A program made the position numbers and the translations under genes. Under the pieces are notes generated by a model. The model was given only the letters and a program-made list of their open reading frames with translations, was not told the origin of the DNA and searched no databases. From Chloroflexota bacterium (lineage in GTDB: Bacteria; Chloroflexota; UBA11872; VXNJ01), in the NCBI GenBank assembly GCA_026708165.1, contig JAPOVO010000498.1:1-13619 (forward strand): 13,619 nt of DNA, written 5' to 3'. Position 1 is the first letter of the stretch, and the number at the start of each line of letters is the position of its first letter. Shown piece by piece: positions 7,389-13,619 of the stretch.

Positions 7389-8794
7389 GACCTTCTGACG
7401 ACGCTCTCTACGTAGAAGCTCTTAAGTACATCTACAGCTTCGCGGACATGGAGCGGGGTATCGGATTCTCCTCGCGCTCACCGCGCGAATTTACCTTCGA
7501 GCGCGTCAGGCTAATGCTGCAATTCCTGGGCAACCCGCACCGAGATGTCCGATTTGTGCACGTTGCCGGAAGCAAGGGGAAGGGATCGACTTCGGCGATG
7601 ATTGCCTCCATGGCTAAGGCCGCGGGTCTGCGAGTCGGCCTATACACACAACCGCACCTGCACAGCTTCACCGAGCGGATCATGGTGAACCTCAAGCCAA
7701 TCGACCGACTGGCGTTCGCCCGCCTGGTCCGGCAAGTGAGGGACGCGGTCGACTGGCTCGCCGAGCGTCACCCCGACCTCGGACCGCCCACAACGTTCGA
7801 ATTCGCGACAGTGGCGGCTCTTAAGCACTTTCGGGATGCGGACGTCGATCTCGCCGTTATCGAGGTGGGCCTTGGCGGGACGTGGGACGCCACGAACGTA
7901 ATCTCGCCGCTCGTCAGCGTTATCACGTCGCTCGAAATCGAGCATTCCGCGATTCTGGGCGACACGATCGAGGATATTTCGAACGCCAAGACCGGCATCA
8001 TAAAACCGGGCGTGCCCGTAGTTACGGTGCCGCAGGCCCCTGAAGCGATGGAAATAATTCGCGCGCGGAGCGCATCCGCCGAGGCGGAGCTTACAGTCGC
8101 CGAAGCCGGCACCGTGGCGGCCGCAGACCCCTTGGTCGGTCTTCATTGGGTCGCAGACAGACCTGCCGTCGAGTGCACGGTGCGGTCGACGGTAACGAAT
8201 GGCCTGAAGGTGTCGTTCCCATTGCCGGGCCAGCACCAGTTGATCAACGCCGGCGCGGCGGTGCGAGCGATTGAAGCGCTGGCGGCGAGGGGACTAGGCA
8301 TTGACACGGATGCGATCAGAGCCGGCCTCGCAAGCTGCCGCTGGCCTTGCCGCACGGACGTGCTGCGGCGTTCACCTCTCGTGATAGCCGACGGCGCGCA
8401 TACGAGCCGTTCGACAGCTCATCTGGCGAGCGCCCTACAAACGCTATTCGGCGTCGAGTCCGCCGCCGTTGTATTCGGGGCGCTCTCCGACAAGCAGCAT
8501 GTCGAGATCCTGCGAACGCTCAAACCCATCGCAGGTAAGGTCCACGCCTGCTCCTCTGCTCACCCACGCTCCGCGAGTCCTCTCGACATCGTATCTGCGG
8601 CGGCGGAGGCCGGAATTCCCGCCGAACTCCACGATGGCACAGGAGAGGCGCTCCGAGCGGCTCTGGAGGAGTCAGGCGACATTGGAGCCGTCGTCGCCAC
8701 CGGGAGCCTGTTCGTGGCCGCCGAGGCGCGTGAAGAGCTTGGACTCGCCGGTTACGTCGATCCTGTTCTGATTCCCAAGCCAGCCCTGCCATGA
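7385..8794 (+). CDS. folC: Folylpolyglutamate synthase / dihydrofolate synthase
   Basis: FolC is an ATP-dependent Mur-ligase-fold enzyme that adds glutamate to dihydropteroate and/or folates. Visible are YVEALKYIYSFADMERG at the N-terminus, the P-loop GSKGKGS (62-68), TQPHLHSFTERIMVN (88-102), EVGLGGTWDATNVISP, and LEIEHSAILGDTIEDISNAKTGIIKPG (184-209). GQHQLINA (282-289) and DGAHTSRS (336-343) follow. Two conserved spots differ from the usual form: DH is EH in the central motif, and DGAHNP is DGAHTS. The start is the TTG at 7385, overlapping the folK stop as TTGA. It is the only start that keeps the N-terminal helix; the first ATG, at 7449, would remove it. At 469 residues it is somewhat longer than the usual 420-440. 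Whether it has one or both activities cannot be told. No other folate gene lies in the window. Confidence 0.92.
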   Translation: MRPSDDALYVEALKYIYSFADMERGIGFSSRSPREFTFERVRLMLQFLGNPHRDVRFVHVAGSKGKGSTSAMIASMAKAAGLRVGLYTQPHLHSFTERIMVNLKPIDRLAFARLVRQVRDAVDWLAERHPDLGPPTTFEFATVAALKHFRDADVDLAVIEVGLGGTWDATNVISPLVSVITSLEIEHSAILGDTIEDISNAKTGIIKPGVPVVTVPQAPEAMEIIRARSASAEAELTVAEAGTVAAADPLVGLHWVADRPAVECTVRSTVTNGLKVSFPLPGQHQLINAGAAVRAIEALAARGLGIDTDAIRAGLASCRWPCRTDVLRRSPLVIADGAHTSRSTAHLASALQTLFGVESAAVVFGALSDKQHVEILRTLKPIAGKVHACSSAHPRSASPLDIVSAAAEAGIPAELHDGTGEALRAALEESGDIGAVVATGSLFVAAEAREELGLAGYVDPVLIPKPALP

Positions 8795-8874
8795 CCCAAG
8801 CGGTCACGCAGCGTGGCGATCAGTCCGGCGAAGCGGTGCGGTGGACCACGCTCGGCAACGCCGGCGCCCACTGA
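8791..8874 (+). CDS. Possible 27-codon coupling mini-ORF between folC and the GT9 gene
   Basis: An ATG at 8791 overlaps the folC stop as ATGA. It opens a 27-codon frame (MTQAVTQRGDQSGEAVRWTT then LGNAGAH) whose TGA at 8872-8874 overlaps the GT9 start as TGATG. Both junctions have the geometry of translational coupling, so ribosomes leaving folC could be handed through this frame to the GT9 gene. The peptide has no recognisable motif, signal or membrane segment. It may be only a coupling device, or the open frame may be chance; 27 codons is short for GC-rich DNA. I see no ribosome binding site that would make it independent. Confidence 0.25.
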   Translation: MTQAVTQRGDQSGEAVRWTTLGNAGAH

Positions 8875-10085
8875 TGCGGCCCGTCGTGCCGCTGCCGGCC
8901 AAAGGCCGCCGCAGACGCAAGCTCAAGGCAATATTGGGGCGCGGCGTCCTGGCAATTGCCGGGGGGGCGGCTCGCCTCAGCAGACTAGGCCGCGGACCGC
9001 GGCCGGACGTCGGGGGACTGTGGCCGTTTCCCGAGCCGCCCCGTTCGATACTGCTGGTCCGGTTCGACCTGATCGGCGACACTGTGATGTCGCTCGCGCT
9101 AGCGGCCGACTTGAAGTCGATCTTTTCCGACTCCGAGATAACGTTTCTGACCACGCCCGGCTCGGCGCGTATCGCCGAAATATGCCCTTACGTAGACTGT
9201 TCGCTAGCGGTGGACATGCCAGCTGTGACCCATCTTCAGGGTGCATTGAGTCGCCATACGTGGACGACCTCGATCTCGGCTGTGAGGGAGATTCGCAAAA
9301 GCCGATTCGATCTGGCCATATCGCTGTACGGTCCTCTGGCGGGATGCGTTACGGGCCTCAGCGGCGCGCGCTGGCGCGTCGGCTACAAGTCGGAAGCGCC
9401 AGCAGGTTGTTTTGATTTCGCTTTGCCGGGCCGGCGCTTGCCCGGCACGAAGCACGAGGTCGAGTGGATACGAGGACTTGCGGGTCGCGACGGTGGGACG
9501 CCCGCCGTTTGGGATCTCGCCATACCCGACGACGCAGGACGCCGGGGGGCCGAGATGCTTCCGAAGGGCGACGAGGCGCTGATAGTGATCCATACCGGCG
9601 CGAGGAATGGCGGCGCGAAGATATGGCCCGCCGAGCGGTGGAAGGAACTGGCCGTTCTGATAAACGAAGAAACCGGAGCGCGGCTCGTAACCATCGGCGA
9701 CGAGTTCGAGCGGAAGACTGCCCGGAGCGTTATCCGGTCGGTCCCACGAACCCACGACCTCACCGGAAAGACAAGCCTCGCCGAGCTGGCGGCAGTGATT
9801 TCCCGGTGCGACGTGCTGATCTCTGGGGACAGCGGCCCGCTGCATCTGGCCACGGCCCTGGGCAAGCGCGTGGTCGGACTCTATGGCCCGACCGACCCGG
9901 TTTTGAGCGGACCGTTCGCGGACGATGCGATTATCGTCAGGACAGGAATTCCGTGCAGTCCATGCTATGACCTGCGAGCACCGGCGGACTGCCCGTTCGG
10001 AGACACCCTTTGCATGGAATGGATCACACCCCGTCAGGTGATGGAGGCAGCGTTGAAGCAGCTAGAGCGGAGACGCGCGGGGTGA
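8874..10085 (+). CDS. Glycosyltransferase family 9 (heptosyltransferase-like)
   Basis: A 403-residue GT-B enzyme of the ADP-heptose:LPS heptosyltransferase family; members also use other sugars. The N-terminal strand with its turn is ILLVRFDLIGDTVMSLALAADL (about 59-80). The donor half carries VIHTGARNGGAKIWPAERW. The family signature follows as DLTGKTSLAELAAVISRCDVLISGDSGPLHLATALGKRVVGLYGPTDP (about 296-343). The C-terminus has the paired-cysteine stretch CSPCYDL...CPFGDTLCMEWITP seen in many GT9 proteins. About 50 residues, basic and Arg-rich, precede the first core strand. The ATG at 8874 is preferred. It overlaps a stop as TGATG, while the in-frame GTG at 8841 would only add 11 basic residues. 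Its stop overlaps the GT26 start as GTGA. Heptose as the real substrate is unproven; no ADP-heptose synthesis gene is visible here. Confidence 0.88.
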   Translation: MRPVVPLPAKGRRRRKLKAILGRGVLAIAGGAARLSRLGRGPRPDVGGLWPFPEPPRSILLVRFDLIGDTVMSLALAADLKSIFSDSEITFLTTPGSARIAEICPYVDCSLAVDMPAVTHLQGALSRHTWTTSISAVREIRKSRFDLAISLYGPLAGCVTGLSGARWRVGYKSEAPAGCFDFALPGRRLPGTKHEVEWIRGLAGRDGGTPAVWDLAIPDDAGRRGAEMLPKGDEALIVIHTGARNGGAKIWPAERWKELAVLINEETGARLVTIGDEFERKTARSVIRSVPRTHDLTGKTSLAELAAVISRCDVLISGDSGPLHLATALGKRVVGLYGPTDPVLSGPFADDAIIVRTGIPCSPCYDLRAPADCPFGDTLCMEWITPRQVMEAALKQLERRRAG

Positions 10086-10855
10086 CCGCCGAAGCAGACC
10101 GACCGGATAGCATCGATCTGATGGGCATCCCCATCTCGACCGTTCGTTCGGGCGAGGCGATGGCGTGGATCGCCGCCTGGGCCGAGAGCGCGAATACTCG
10201 AACTGTCTACACGGTGAACCCGGAGTTCATAATGCGCGCGCGGCGCGACCCAGCTTTTCGGCAAGTTCTCGAACGCTCCGACATGAACGTTCCGGACGGC
10301 ATCGGCGTGGTGGCCGCCGCAAGGCTGTCGCGACTTCCGATAACCGAGCGGGTGGCGGGCGTCGATCTCGTGCAGACCATCTGTGAGCAAGGCAGTTTCC
10401 GCGGATTGCGGATATTTCTCCTGGGCGGGGCGCCGGGTGTGGCCGATGACGCGGCGGCCAGACTCGAGGCGGCGCTGCCTGGTCTGCGCATCGCCGGCTG
10501 CTCTTCGGCGAGCAGCGATCCGCAATTCGACGAAGCAACCGTGGCTGAGATAAACGCGGCAAAAACCCAAATACTCCTCGTCGCGTTTGGAGCGCCGTCC
10601 CAGGAGCTGTGGATCGAGCGAAACCTCGAGCGGCTTCGTTGCGGCGTTGCCATGGGAGTCGGAGGCACGCTCGATTACCTGTCCGGGAGGATAACCAGGG
10701 CGCCCAGGTTGGTCGGCGACATTGGATTGGAGTGGGCCTTTCGGCTGGCCGTGCAACCTCACCGCTGGCGGCGGATGGCCGTGTTGCCGGGTTTCACGCT
10801 CTTGTCGTTCAAAGAGGCGATTCGGAGATGCGGCCGGCCGCTGGAGCGCTCCTGA
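10082..10855 (+). CDS. Glycosyltransferase family 26 (WecG/TagA/CpsF type)
   Basis: A 257-residue member of the family that adds ManNAc, ManNAcA or another sugar to undecaprenyl-PP-linked GlcNAc, usually the second step of a lipid-linked glycan. Visible are YTVNPEFIMRARRDPAFRQVLERSDMNVPDGIG with the catalytic-position Asp in PDG (D72), ERVAGVDL, and IFLLGGAPGVADDAAARLE. VAFGAPSQELWIERN (167-181), GVGGTLDYLSGRITRAP (192-208) and GLEWAFRLAVQPHRWRRM follow. The start is the GTG at 10082. It overlaps the GT9 stop (GTGA) and has GGAG nine bases upstream (10069-10072). The frame remains open back to 10010, but that part only overlaps the GT9 gene. It is the last gene of the folK operon and suggests that the block acts on undecaprenyl-linked intermediates. 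The exact sugar is unknown. Confidence 0.92.
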   Translation: MTAEADRPDSIDLMGIPISTVRSGEAMAWIAAWAESANTRTVYTVNPEFIMRARRDPAFRQVLERSDMNVPDGIGVVAAARLSRLPITERVAGVDLVQTICEQGSFRGLRIFLLGGAPGVADDAAARLEAALPGLRIAGCSSASSDPQFDEATVAEINAAKTQILLVAFGAPSQELWIERNLERLRCGVAMGVGGTLDYLSGRITRAPRLVGDIGLEWAFRLAVQPHRWRRMAVLPGFTLLSFKEAIRRCGRPLERS

Positions 10856-10898
10856 GGCGGTCCCGGCGACTGCTTTAACCCTGCCGAATCCAGCGTGT

Positions 10899-12077
10899 TC
10901 AGGCGGCTCGCGGAATCATCCATCGCGGTCGCATCGAGCCGGTCATGAGTAGTCCCCCAATGGCGGCGACCAGCGAAGCGAGGGCGACGACCGAGAGCGC
11001 GGTCTCGAATCCGAAGGAATCGGCCAGACGGCCTGTCACCCACTGTCCGACCGCGCCGGACGCGAACGTAAAGCCGAGCACTACACCGGTTGCCGCGCCG
11101 ACTAGCCGCGGCAACTGGTTTTGAATCATCACGATCGTCGGCGTGAAGGAACCGGCCACGAGGAAACCTGCCAGAGTGATCGCCGCGAGTCCGATGAGCG
11201 ATCCGGGCGTATATACGAACACCAGCATCAAAGGCGTGGCCAGAGCGAGCGTTACCACGATTACCGGCTTGATGCCGAGGCGGTCGGAAAGCGCGCCGCC
11301 CGTTATCGTCCCAGCCGAGAATCCCGACATGAAAAGCGTGAGGGCAAGACCCCCGGCCTGAATCGAGAATTCAAGTGACCGGAAATAAAGCGGGATGAAG
11401 ACCGACATGCCGGCAAAGGTATAGGAGCGAAAAAATATCGCCCAGATGAGCGGCGCGACGGCCCGGCTGTCCATTCCCAGGCTGGGTCTCGTTCGAGCAA
11501 CTGCGTCTTTCTCGACGGCAGGCTGCGGTGTCGCCGCTGCAAACTTGAAGACGGCGAAGCCCGCCGCCGAAGCGGGAATAATCATGAAAACGGCATAGAT
11601 CAACCCGAATTCCTGGAACAGCTTGGCGGCGATCAGCGGGCTGACCGCGAAGCCGAGCATCCCCCCGATGAAGAAAGTGCCCACGGACGCGCCCTTAAGA
11701 GTACGCGCGGCCCTGTTCGCCACCGCCGCACCGACCGGATGGAACATCCCGGTGAAGATGCCGGCGAATATCAGCAATAGCACCAGCGAAAGGAAATTCC
11801 AGGCGAATATCAAGCTGCCAATAAACACGGCCTGCATCACCAGACCCACCACAGCCACCTCGCGATGCCCGAACCGGTCGCCTATGTATCCGCATAGAGG
11901 CTGAGCGAGCGAATTGGCCAGGGTGTACGCCGCCGCGGCGACTCCGACGTTCGCATAGCTCAGGCCCAGGCTGACGACCAGAAATGGATACATCATGGTC
12001 GGCAGCGCGGCAGTATAGTCAACAGTAAAGTGACCGGCCGCGACCGACAGAATGGCTCTGTTGCCGGGTGATATCAA
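10899..12077 (-). CDS. Major facilitator transporter, fosmidomycin-resistance-like
   Basis: A 12-segment inner-membrane secondary transporter. The closest resemblance I recognise is to fosmidomycin-resistance (Fsr) type efflux proteins, from AAGHFTVDYTAALPTMMYPFLVVSLGLSYANVGV in helix 1 and the MFS loop GYIGDRFGHREV (about 63-74). GMFHPVGAAVANRAA in the helix 4-5 region also fits. The second half repeats the MFS loop as GGALSDRLGIKP. The substrate is not deducible from sequence. The frame is open to 12227, but the extra 50 residues lack hydrophobic character and would leave only four bases before the divergent ppdK gene, with no room for promoters. I use the TTG at 12077, giving 392 residues, a normal length. 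No good ribosome binding site supports any candidate start, so the N-terminus is uncertain. The gene stands alone and converges on the GT26 gene. Confidence 0.85.
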   Translation of the reverse strand: MISPGNRAILSVAAGHFTVDYTAALPTMMYPFLVVSLGLSYANVGVAAAAYTLANSLAQPLCGYIGDRFGHREVAVVGLVMQAVFIGSLIFAWNFLSLVLLLIFAGIFTGMFHPVGAAVANRAARTLKGASVGTFFIGGMLGFAVSPLIAAKLFQEFGLIYAVFMIIPASAAGFAVFKFAAATPQPAVEKDAVARTRPSLGMDSRAVAPLIWAIFFRSYTFAGMSVFIPLYFRSLEFSIQAGGLALTLFMSGFSAGTITGGALSDRLGIKPVIVVTLALATPLMLVFVYTPGSLIGLAAITLAGFLVAGSFTPTIVMIQNQLPRLVGAATGVVLGFTFASGAVGQWVTGRLADSFGFETALSVVALASLVAAIGGLLMTGSMRPRWMIPRAA

Positions 12078-12231
12078 AGCGCTGCTAGTAAAACACAAGC
12101 GCGGCTGGTTGATGCAATCGATGAGAGCAGCTTGAACTGGAGTGTTAGCATCGCGAATCAGAGGCGTGAACTTATAGCGGTGTCCGCCGCCAGATCGAAT
12201 CCGCTTCAATCCCACAGAAGGAAACAACTAA
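12078..12231. promoter_or_regulatory. Divergent promoter region, MFS transporter / ppdK
   Basis: This spacer lies between divergent genes, provided the transporter starts at 12077. On the minus strand TATAAG (within CCGCTATAAGTTC, near 12170-12182) is a good -10-like element, but the -35 at 17 bases (TTCGAT) is poor. The same A/T core reads CTTATAGC on the plus strand, again without a convincing -35. ppdK has a ribosome binding site at 12218-12222 (AAGGA), nine bases before its ATG. Promoters are expected here from layout; the individual elements are tentative. Confidence 0.35.
12218..12222 (+). promoter_or_regulatory. Ribosome binding site of ppdK
   Basis: AAGGA nine bases before the ATG at 12232. 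It supports this start and shows that ppdK is translated independently. Confidence 0.65.
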
Positions 12232-13619
12232 ATGCCCGCTAACGCCCCGCGTCGAGACCACAAGTGGGTCTATCTGTTCCATGAAGGCGGCGAGTCGATG
12301 CGCAACTTGCTGGGGGGCAAAGGCGCGGGCGTGGCGGAAATGACGCGGGCGGGAATGCCGGTGCCGCCGGGATTCACTATCACCACCGAGGCGTGCCTGG
12401 CCTATTTCGACGCGGGAAAGGCCCGACCTGCCGACCTGGATAGTCAGGTGCGTTCAGCGCTGGCCGAGATCGAGAGCGCTACCGGCAAGGTCTTCGGCGA
12501 TCCCGAAAACCCGCTACTGGTCTCCGTCCGGTCGGGAGCGCGCGTTTCGATGCCGGGCATGATGGACACGATCCTGAACCTGGGGCTAAACCCGGAGACG
12601 CTGCGCGGTCTGACCGAAAGGACGAACGACGAGAGGTTCGCTCAGGACTCGTACAGGCGTTTCATCCAGGGCTACGGGTCGATTGTCATGGGGGTGGACA
12701 GCCGCGCGTTCGAAGAGATCATCGATGAACACAAACGCCGGCTCGGAAAAGACAACGACCCCGATCTGAGTGCCGAGGATTGGGTCGCGGTTGCGGAAGA
12801 CTTCATAGACCTGATTCGCACCGAGACCGGCGCCGAGTTTCCGGGCGATCCGCACGCTCAGCTGTTCGGAGCCATCGACGCGGTCTTTGACTCATGGTAT
12901 GGCAAGCGGGCCGTGGACTACCGGGACTTTCACAACCTTCCGCACGACTGGGGAACCGCCGTCAACGTTCAGACGATGGTATTTGGAAACCTGGGGATGT
13001 CCTCCGGGACAGGCGTTCTTTTTACCCGCGATCCCAACACCGGTGAAAAACGGCTGTTTGGCGAATACCTCCTCAACGCGCAGGGCGAAGACGTCGTGGC
13101 GGGTATACGCACTCCGTCGAAGATCGACACGCTCCAGCAAAGCCTGCCGGCCGTCTACGCCAGGCTCGACGAATACGCGATCGGGCTCGAACGCCACTAC
13201 GGCGACATGCAAGACCTCGAGTTCACCATCGAAGACGGCGAACTCTATATGCTGCAAACCAGGGCCGGTAAGCGCAGTCCCGCCGCGGCGGTGAGGATCG
13301 CGCTGGACATGGTGGAAGAAAAGACCATCGACCGTCTCGAGGCGCTACGCAGGGTAGAACCAAGCCAGATCGACGCGCTCTTGCACGACCAGATCGACCC
13401 GGCCGACGACGCCGAACCCATCGCAAGGGGCCTCAACGCCTCGCCCGGCGCCGCGGTGGGCAAGGCGGTGTTCACCGCCGACGAGGCGGCGGCGTTGGGA
13501 CGGTCGGGGGAGCGCGTAATCCTGGTACGTCCCGAAACGTCTCCCGACGACTTCCATGGCATGGCGCAGTCCCAGGCCCTAGTTCCGTCGCGCGGGGGCG
13601 CCCCGGGCCCACGGGCCAC
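12232..13619 (+). CDS. ppdK: Pyruvate, phosphate dikinase, N-terminal half (cut by window end)
   Basis: PPDK interconverts pyruvate, ATP and phosphate with phosphoenolpyruvate, AMP and pyrophosphate, linking glycolysis and gluconeogenesis. The first 462 codons cover the nucleotide-binding domain and the start of the phospho-histidine domain, out of about 880 residues. Visible are GGKGAGVAEMTRAGMPVPPGFTITTEAC, SVRSGARVSMPGMMDTILNLGLN (about 98-120), HDWGTAVNVQTMVFGN, SSGTGVLFTRDPNTGE, FGEYLLNAQGEDVVAGIRTP, LYMLQTRAGKRS (T343, R344) and LNASPGAAVGKAVF. The ATG at 12232 has AAGGA nine bases upstream. After VRPETSPDDFHGM the sequence departs from the family. RGG (454-456) should be followed by (M/A)TSHAAVVAR with the catalytic His near residue 460, but it reads APGPRAT. 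This is probably sequence error at the end. Pyrophosphate-forming PPDK is favoured over PEP synthase by these motifs. Confidence 0.95.
   Translation, partial: MPANAPRRDHKWVYLFHEGGESMRNLLGGKGAGVAEMTRAGMPVPPGFTITTEACLAYFDAGKARPADLDSQVRSALAEIESATGKVFGDPENPLLVSVRSGARVSMPGMMDTILNLGLNPETLRGLTERTNDERFAQDSYRRFIQGYGSIVMGVDSRAFEEIIDEHKRRLGKDNDPDLSAEDWVAVAEDFIDLIRTETGAEFPGDPHAQLFGAIDAVFDSWYGKRAVDYRDFHNLPHDWGTAVNVQTMVFGNLGMSSGTGVLFTRDPNTGEKRLFGEYLLNAQGEDVVAGIRTPSKIDTLQQSLPAVYARLDEYAIGLERHYGDMQDLEFTIEDGELYMLQTRAGKRSPAAAVRIALDMVEEKTIDRLEALRRVEPSQIDALLHDQIDPADDAEPIARGLNASPGAAVGKAVFTADEAAALGRSGERVILVRPETSPDDFHGMAQSQALVPSRGGAPGPRA

Noticed and set aside
10856..10898. Possible bidirectional terminator between the convergent GT26 and transporter genes
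   Set aside because: The 43 bases show no stable hairpin or T-run. Termination may depend on Rho.
12078..12227. N-terminal extension of the transporter by 50 residues
   Set aside because: It has no hydrophobic or family-like sequence and would leave four bases between two divergent genes. It is more likely promoter DNA.
1..13619. CRISPR arrays, tRNA/rRNA genes, insertion sequences or prophage genes
   Set aside because: I saw no regularly spaced repeats, no tRNA-like cloverleaf, no transposase or integrase motifs and no terminal inverted repeats on either strand.

Overview
The window is a GC-rich bacterial chromosomal segment with tightly packed genes, frequent TTG and GTG starts, and several start/stop overlaps. 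I see no phage, transposon, plasmid, CRISPR or RNA-gene signal. The lineage cannot be fixed from these genes. RNase Y and pyruvate phosphate dikinase are widespread outside the enteric bacteria. An O-antigen-ligase-like polymerase beside GT9 and GT26 glycosyltransferases shows investment in surface polysaccharide, but does not settle whether the cell has an outer membrane. Both ends of the window cut genes.

Minus strand, 6653 down to 1121: a five-gene surface-glycan block. Reading in the direction of transcription, it holds an O-antigen ligase/polymerase-like membrane protein, a GT4 glycosyltransferase, a divergent PlsY-family membrane protein with altered motif 2, and two more GT4 glycosyltransferases joined by a TTGA stop/start overlap. 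The first and third GT4 genes in this order are clear paralogs. After a 178-base gap the RNase Y gene follows on the same strand (start 942). It is cut by the window start before its HD nuclease domain.

Plus strand, 6783 to 10855: folK, folC, a GT9 (heptosyltransferase-like) and a GT26 (WecG/TagA/CpsF) gene. All are joined by overlaps: TTGA, then ATGA into a possible 27-codon mini-ORF, then TGATG, then GTGA. Two folate-pathway genes and two envelope glycosyltransferases therefore appear to form one transcription unit. It diverges from the minus-strand glycan block across a 129-base spacer.

Right end: a minus-strand major-facilitator transporter resembling fosmidomycin-resistance proteins converges on the GT26 gene. 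It diverges from a pyruvate phosphate dikinase gene on the plus strand that runs off the window. The final ~30 bases of that gene are almost pure G/C and do not spell the expected phospho-histidine motif, which looks like a low-quality sequence end.

Working model: the two divergent blocks build a cell-surface polysaccharide. GT26, GT9 and GT4 enzymes would assemble the repeat unit, and the ligase-like protein would polymerise or attach it. The odd PlsY-like protein is the least explained component and the best candidate for new biochemistry.
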